The position numbers were made by a program, and so were the translations under genes. The notes below the pieces were generated by a model that was given only the letters and a program-made list of their open reading frames with translations, was not told where the DNA came from and did not search any database. Of a DNA stretch of 64,000 nt, positions 59,601-64,000 are shown piece after piece. Every line of letters starts with the position of its first letter. The stretch's first letter is position 1. The stretch lies in contig NC_092578.1 of the NCBI RefSeq assembly GCF_037975245.1, positions 7,901,501 through 7,965,500 on the forward strand. Direction: 5' to 3'. This stretch comes from Apostichopus japonicus (taxonomy: Eukaryota > Echinodermata > Holothuroidea > Aspidochirotida > Stichopodidae).

Positions 59601-62250
59601 TGCTGTTCCGTGCTATCCGGTGGGCTCTTAAGTGCATTGTTCAAGGTGTGACTTTCTTTTGTATCGACTCTCATCTGAAATTGCACAGATGCTATACTTT
59701 CGATCACCCATTTTCTGTTGATTGACACACCTATCACTGGACAGCTGACCAGTTGACCATTCACGGCACCACCAAGTTTTTGTATCATGGCCTTGCAGAT
59801 TTTTGTTGGTACGCTAGGGTGGCCTCAAAGGGTACAACATTGCCTCAATTGAACCGATTTTTGCACCACATGCGCTGCCATTCAAGATCTTTAACATGCA
59901 AGCCACAACAAACCAGAACCTGATTGATAACATATCAACAAAGATTTTCTCCGGCTGCTTACTAGCACTTTTTCTGAGATGGGAGAACACTCGGCCGGAT
60001 TGATATAGACTCCAATAGGAGTATGCCATCATTGACAGTGGCTATCTGATAAACAGATTAACACTTGATATCCACCATGAAACAAAACGAACTTTTTGCG
60101 ATCGTTTCAAAGAAGTTCTAAACGTTAACATTTTTACCCCGTGAATTACCAATATCTGTACATGGAATAACAAAATGCACCGGTTTTAGTAGTGAAATCA
60201 CGTCTACTATCTTAATCATACCTGAACAAGAGAGTGCTTTCTATCATCTTTAAACGGGCGCTCCCAGTAAAATCACGACACGATTGATTGGATAAAATCT
60301 GATTTTGTTTTTGTTTTCATCCTTTAAAGTCATCGATATAAATGTTATATATTTATATCTACCTCTTTAGATGGAGCAGTTAAGGAAACGAAGCCGCCAG
60401 CCGGTGTCGTCCAACTTATGACAAGTTGCCCAGACGGTTGGCCTTTAGAGGTTGTGAGTCGAGATGAAAAAGGTTCACCGTTAATGCAAGTTTGCAGAAG
60501 TGTAAAACAAGACGGTAACTGGCGATGTGCTGAAGGTTGGCAGAAATTGGAAAAGGAGATGACATGTGTTCCAAAACAGAACAATCCCCATAGCAACGAA
60601 TTACCTCGCGATCTCGTGAAGCAGCCAAAATACGCGCCATTATCAGACGAACGTAAGTTACTTTTTATACACATTCCAAAAGCTGGAGGAACATCTCTGG
60701 AAACTTCATTTCTTTTCGACGACAGACGGAGAGCTCTCGGAGGTGTGTACCTTGGTGGTCATTCTAAAATAAAAGACTTCGATCAGGAATTCTTCCGGAG
60801 TTACCATAAATTTTGCATCATCCGCCACCCATGTTCTCGATTAATATCGACATGGAGTGACTATTCTCAAAACTTGGGAAATCGTGGTGATGCCCTTTGG
60901 ACACAAACATTCATGAGCGAAGCATCAAAGTCATCTTTTGATTGGTTTGTCGAAAAGACTCTGTATCCCGGGGGACAAGTTCGCGTCAATAATCAGGTTC
61001 ATCTTCAACCACAGGTCGGTATGATATTTGACGACAATGGTAACCTCGCTTTGAATCAAGTACTAGTGTTTGAAAATTGGAATGAGAGTATCAACGAGCT
61101 CGGTAGACGGATAAACACTGACGTGAGTTCTCTTAAAAAGACTCATAAATTATCGAGTAAACATAAGAGTTGTCCCGAGATGTACACGCCCAAGACTTGG
61201 CAGAAAATGATCGAGTTATACGCTATGGACTTTTGTGTGCTCGGGTATTCAACCAATTTAACTGAAGTTGACAAATATCCATCTTTGAATGATCAAAACT
61301 ACGAATTAACTCAACGTTACAAAACTTGTACTGTGAAATTGGAATTAAAACTGAACAATACAATACAGGCGAAACATATCGATTCACTAAACAAATCAGA
61401 TTTACATAAGTCAGTGCAAGAGGAAGGCGAGTGCACTATCTACACATATTATCAACCAATAAAAGGTCAAGCCGTGGATGAACTCAGCGCAGCAGAAGTC
61501 ACTCTTAAAGCGTGGAAATCTGCGTGGTCGGACGCTGGTTGGCGTCCTCGAGTGTTATCGGAGGATGACGCTCGGAAACATCCGGAATATATATCTCTAC
61601 GCACCAGGTTTGAACGATTACCAACGATAAATGTAAAAGAGTATGAAATGTCTTGTTTTATTAGACACGTTGCCATGGCAGCAGTTGGCGGCGGATGGAT
61701 GTCTGATTACGATGTTTTACCATTTGATTTACCTAAATGTACCAAACCATTCAACCGTGGCGAATTCACCGCGTATAATCTATACACACCTAGCCTCGTC
61801 TCGGCAAACAGTTCTGAGTATACACGTGTTGCGAACTTGATGGCTGATATCAATTGGCGCGACAGTCCCGAGGTCTTCTCCTACCTGGGACAATTTCACG
61901 TTTCCGATATGCACGTATTGAAAAAGTTGTTCCAAGACAGGAAGATAAAGACCATGAGGGTCGTAATGGAGGCCAAAGTAATTTTCAAAACTCCCTTTAA
62001 CTGTGACCTATTGCTAAATAACAGGGCCACCACGAATGACACGCCAAAACATATGTGGGCGGTGCATTATTCCCATGAATCTTTAAGAATAATTCGAAAA
62101 GCTAACATGTCTTCCCTCTGGCCAGGATCATCTTGGAATAGCAAAAGTTTTAATGAAGGAATTGAAGATAAAAGAGGGAAATTTATGGCAGATTCTATCA
62201 ATTATCTTAGAGAAACGTGCATGACAGATGCGGAAATTGTGCTCGCTTAA
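56642..62250 (+). CDS. Type II Golgi-type sulfotransferase / glycosyltransferase-like fusion protein
   Basis: Two exons, 56642-56831 and 60371-62250, joined in phase 1 (GT...AG), give 689 residues. Residues 1-10 are short and basic. Residues 11-34 are a hydrophobic signal anchor (RSLFLSLLLLTELLLMSLFC core). A Cys-rich stretch (82-121, CPDGWP...WRCAEGW) follows. HIPKAGGTS (164-172) fits the 5'-phosphosulfate loop, and IRHPCSRLIS (214-223) fits the 3'-phosphate site of sulfotransferase family 2 enzymes, which move sulfate from PAPS to glycans. From about 418 a second domain has GGGWMSDYDV (503-512), a DxD-type metal/nucleotide-sugar motif as in GT32-like enzymes. Several Asn-X-Ser/Thr sites fit a lumenal location. 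All catalytic sequence is in one 1.88-kb exon after a 3.5-kb intron. The fused architecture is seen directly; substrates are unknown. Confidence 0.88.
57804..57836. repeat. Perfect 16-bp inverted repeat with 1-base spacer
   Basis: ACCACTGACCTCTACC, then A, then the exact complement GGTAGAGGTCAGTGGT. It lies in the intron of the sulfotransferase gene. No known element boundary is evident. Confidence 0.92.
57920..58185. repeat. Array of palindromic AGATATCT words
   Basis: About 13 occurrences of AGATATCT or close variants spaced about 18-22 bases apart, separated by AAATTnAATTTC-like A/T text. The core is its own complement, so the array reads nearly the same on both strands. The array ends before 58190. 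Confidence 0.88.
59225..59560. repeat. Degenerate array of about 50-bp units
   Basis: Words such as CACTGCACTG, ACTACACAA, CTTCATCACA and TGACTACAC recur at about 40-60 base intervals, in the intron of the sulfotransferase gene. Confidence 0.65.
59570..60035 (-). repeat. Dispersed repeat with conserved coding remnant, copy 2
   Basis: The inverted partner of 4450-4720. The minus-strand frames read ACMLKILNGSACGAKIGSIE and, after a frame change, MIQKLGGAVNGQLVSCPVIG, matching copy 1 at most positions. This copy extends about 70 codons further (to 59570) in an open frame. The family is not recognised. Confidence 0.55.
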
Positions 62251-62380
62251 ATTAAAAACAGCGTTTGTAGTGATATTTCTCTCACTTTAAAACTAGTTTG
62301 GCTATTATTATTATTACTATGGTTCCTTTTATAGCACAATACTTTAATATATATTATCATATGCGCTGTACATGATGAAG

Positions 62381-62386
62381 AATAAA
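62381..62386 (+). terminator. Candidate poly(A) signal of the sulfotransferase gene
   Basis: AATAAA about 130 bases after the stop codon, just before the LINE insertion. A second AATAAA follows near 62401. Confidence 0.55.
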
Positions 62387-62399
62387 ACAATAATAAGAA

Positions 62400-63345
62400 A
62401 GAATAAAAATACATGAAAAGATTTCAGATATTATAAGCCTTGCAGCATAAATGAGTCTTAAGTTCGGATTTAAAAAGGGTAAAACTTTCAATTTTTCTTA
62501 AAACCTCAGGGAGTGAATTCCATAAAACTGGCAATGCATAGCTAAAATATCTCGGTCCAAATTTTGCAGTTCTTATGTAAGGGACAGTTAAAATCAGACG
62601 GGACGAGGAACGCAACGGTCTAGAGGGAGTGTAAAGAGAAATTAAATCACAAACTTAAGGTACTGCGGTGCAATATTGTAAATACAATTAAAAGTGAGTA
62701 ATAAAATCTTATAAGATATTCTTTCTCTAACTGGAAGCCAATGCAAGTTATGTAGGACGGGTTTTATATGATCATATTTGGAAGTACCCGTTACAATTCT
62801 GGCAGCAGCATTTTGGATTTTCTTAAGTTTATCAATGAGATGTGAAGCTAAGTTACAATATTATGAATTGCAGTAGTCTATGTGTGTCGTAACAAATGCA
62901 TGAACAAGTAATTTACATGAGGTATCATCCAAGTAACTACGAATATGCCAAAGCTTATGAATACTAAAATTTGCTTTTCGACACACATTTGCAACATGTA
63001 AGTCAAGTTGAAGATTATTATCAAAAATAATACCCAAATTACGAACCTTATCAACTGTATGAATTGAAAAATCAGGAAGTTTAGCCAATTGTTGCTTTGA
63101 ACCTATAACAATCAATTCAGTTTTTGTATCATTTAGTTTAAGATTATTCGTTAAAAACCAGCGACGTGCTTCAGCCACACAATTTTCCATTGCAGAAATA
63201 GCCTCACCTCTGGCAGAGTCATTGCCAGCATTAATAGCAAGATAAAATTGATTGTCATCAGAATAACCCTCATAATTAGGAAGGTGCTTAAGCAAAACAT
63301 GAAACAATTGGGATAAATATGTAATAAAAAGTATGGGGCAAGTAC
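62400..63345 (-). mobile_element. 5'-truncated CR1/L2-type LINE
   Basis: Minus-strand translation gives the second half of a reverse transcriptase. YSDDNQFYLAI stands in place of YADDTQ, then come NNLKLNDTKTELIVIGSKQQ, VRNLGIIFDNNLQL, HWLPVRERISYKILLLTF and the C-terminal RYFSYALPVLWNSLPEVL, before the stop near 62424. One in-frame stop after HIDYCNS interrupts it. It starts directly at the catalytic block near 63340, so the copy is truncated. It is closely related to 25580-26072 but better preserved. Confidence 0.88.
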
Positions 63346-64000
63346 AGCTTCCTAATGGCTAATATGTTGAAAGGGTGTCATAACAGATGGTTAAAGTCTT
63401 GAAAAAGTCATCATTGGCATTGTAAAAAAGGACATAGATATTGATTCTTTATCTTAAGCAGTGGGTATGGGGGGGGGGGTGGGTTCCAAAAAGTGTTCGG
63501 AGCAATAATTGTCCATGCAAGCGAAAATATCAACACCAGTGCACAACATTGCGTGACGATTACTGCTCTCGGCTCCCAAAATGTCAAACATAAAAATAAA
63601 TTAATCGAAACTGCATATATCTAAATATTTTCGAAGTGGTTTTGAGCCAAAATTTTTAAACTTCCTTTAAAATTATCACAATTAAACATTTTGAATATTT
63701 TTGTAAGATATGTCTATATAAGAAAAATTAAATACATATGAAGACTGTATTCGTACATGCCGATTAAATGTAATTTTTTGTAGACACTACTTTGCTGTAT
63801 ATCTTACATGGAAATATGAATTAAACAGATCGCATATAATTTAGTAACTGTAGGGTAATGGTGCTCATGTGTGCATCCAAAAGGTAATTATTCATCCAAT
63901 CAGATTGAATACTGTATCATTATGACGACGTTATAACCATCTCACGCTCCTTGTTTGTAAATGGTTTTCACCTTGTGGTAATTTTGGCATATTCAGCAGT
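63346..64000. other. Intergenic, nothing recognised
   Basis: No gene seen. A poly-G tract lies at 63470-63480 and the rest is A/T-rich. Confidence 0.45.

Noticed and set aside
59814-60032. Minus-strand frame as a small gene
   Set aside because: It is part of the dispersed repeat shared with 4450-4720 and is frameshifted relative to the next block.

Overview
This is eukaryotic, intron-rich, A+T-leaning nuclear DNA. It most resembles a marine deuterostome invertebrate, with an echinoderm such as a sea cucumber as my best guess. The reasons are a vertebrate-like CFAP69 gene with short exons in long introns, TAGGCCTA-like words scattered through the non-coding DNA, poly-G/poly-C tracts, and many LINE, tRNA-derived SINE and hAT DNA-transposon copies. 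The species call is inference.

Three genes can be assembled exon by exon with every splice phase agreeing. (1) 7405-1829, minus strand: a six-exon, 324-residue member of the short-chain dehydrogenase/reductase (SDR) fold close to RDH8/HSD17B1. Its cofactor-binding and catalytic motifs look eroded, so it may be a pseudoenzyme. (2) 13418-39528, plus strand: a complete 24-exon CFAP69 gene of 922 residues, encoding a ciliary/flagellar armadillo-type protein known from the axonemal central apparatus. (3) 56642-62250, plus strand: a two-exon, 689-residue type II membrane protein. It joins a PAPS-dependent sulfotransferase domain to a glycosyltransferase-like domain with a DxD-type motif, and is probably a Golgi enzyme. 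Weaker candidate exons lie at 9547-9785 (plus), 40541-40696, 50629-51812 and 52209-52334 (minus).

Layout: 1-1.8 kb is low-complexity intergenic DNA. 1.8-7.4 kb is the SDR gene, with a 51-bp tandem array and SINE copies in its introns. 7.4-13.4 kb is transposon-rich (chromodomain retrotransposon remnant, LINE endonuclease remnant, MITE, hAT element). 13.4-39.5 kb is CFAP69, whose introns hold five tandem arrays, two SINE copies, a LINE tail and one hAT element nested in another. 39.5-56.6 kb is a transposon graveyard with a few orphan minus-strand exons and a diverged ~1.4 kb duplication. 56.6-62.3 kb is the sulfotransferase/glycosyltransferase gene. 62.4-63.3 kb is a 5'-truncated LINE.

The genes are not obviously linked in function: a ciliary protein, an SDR-fold protein and a Golgi carbohydrate-modifying enzyme. 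The most unusual items are the apparently dead but intact SDR gene, the sulfotransferase-glycosyltransferase fusion, a roughly 90-bp module shared by several otherwise different hAT-type elements, and a perfect 16-bp inverted repeat with a one-base spacer. I saw no prokaryotic-type system, CRISPR array, rRNA or functional tRNA.
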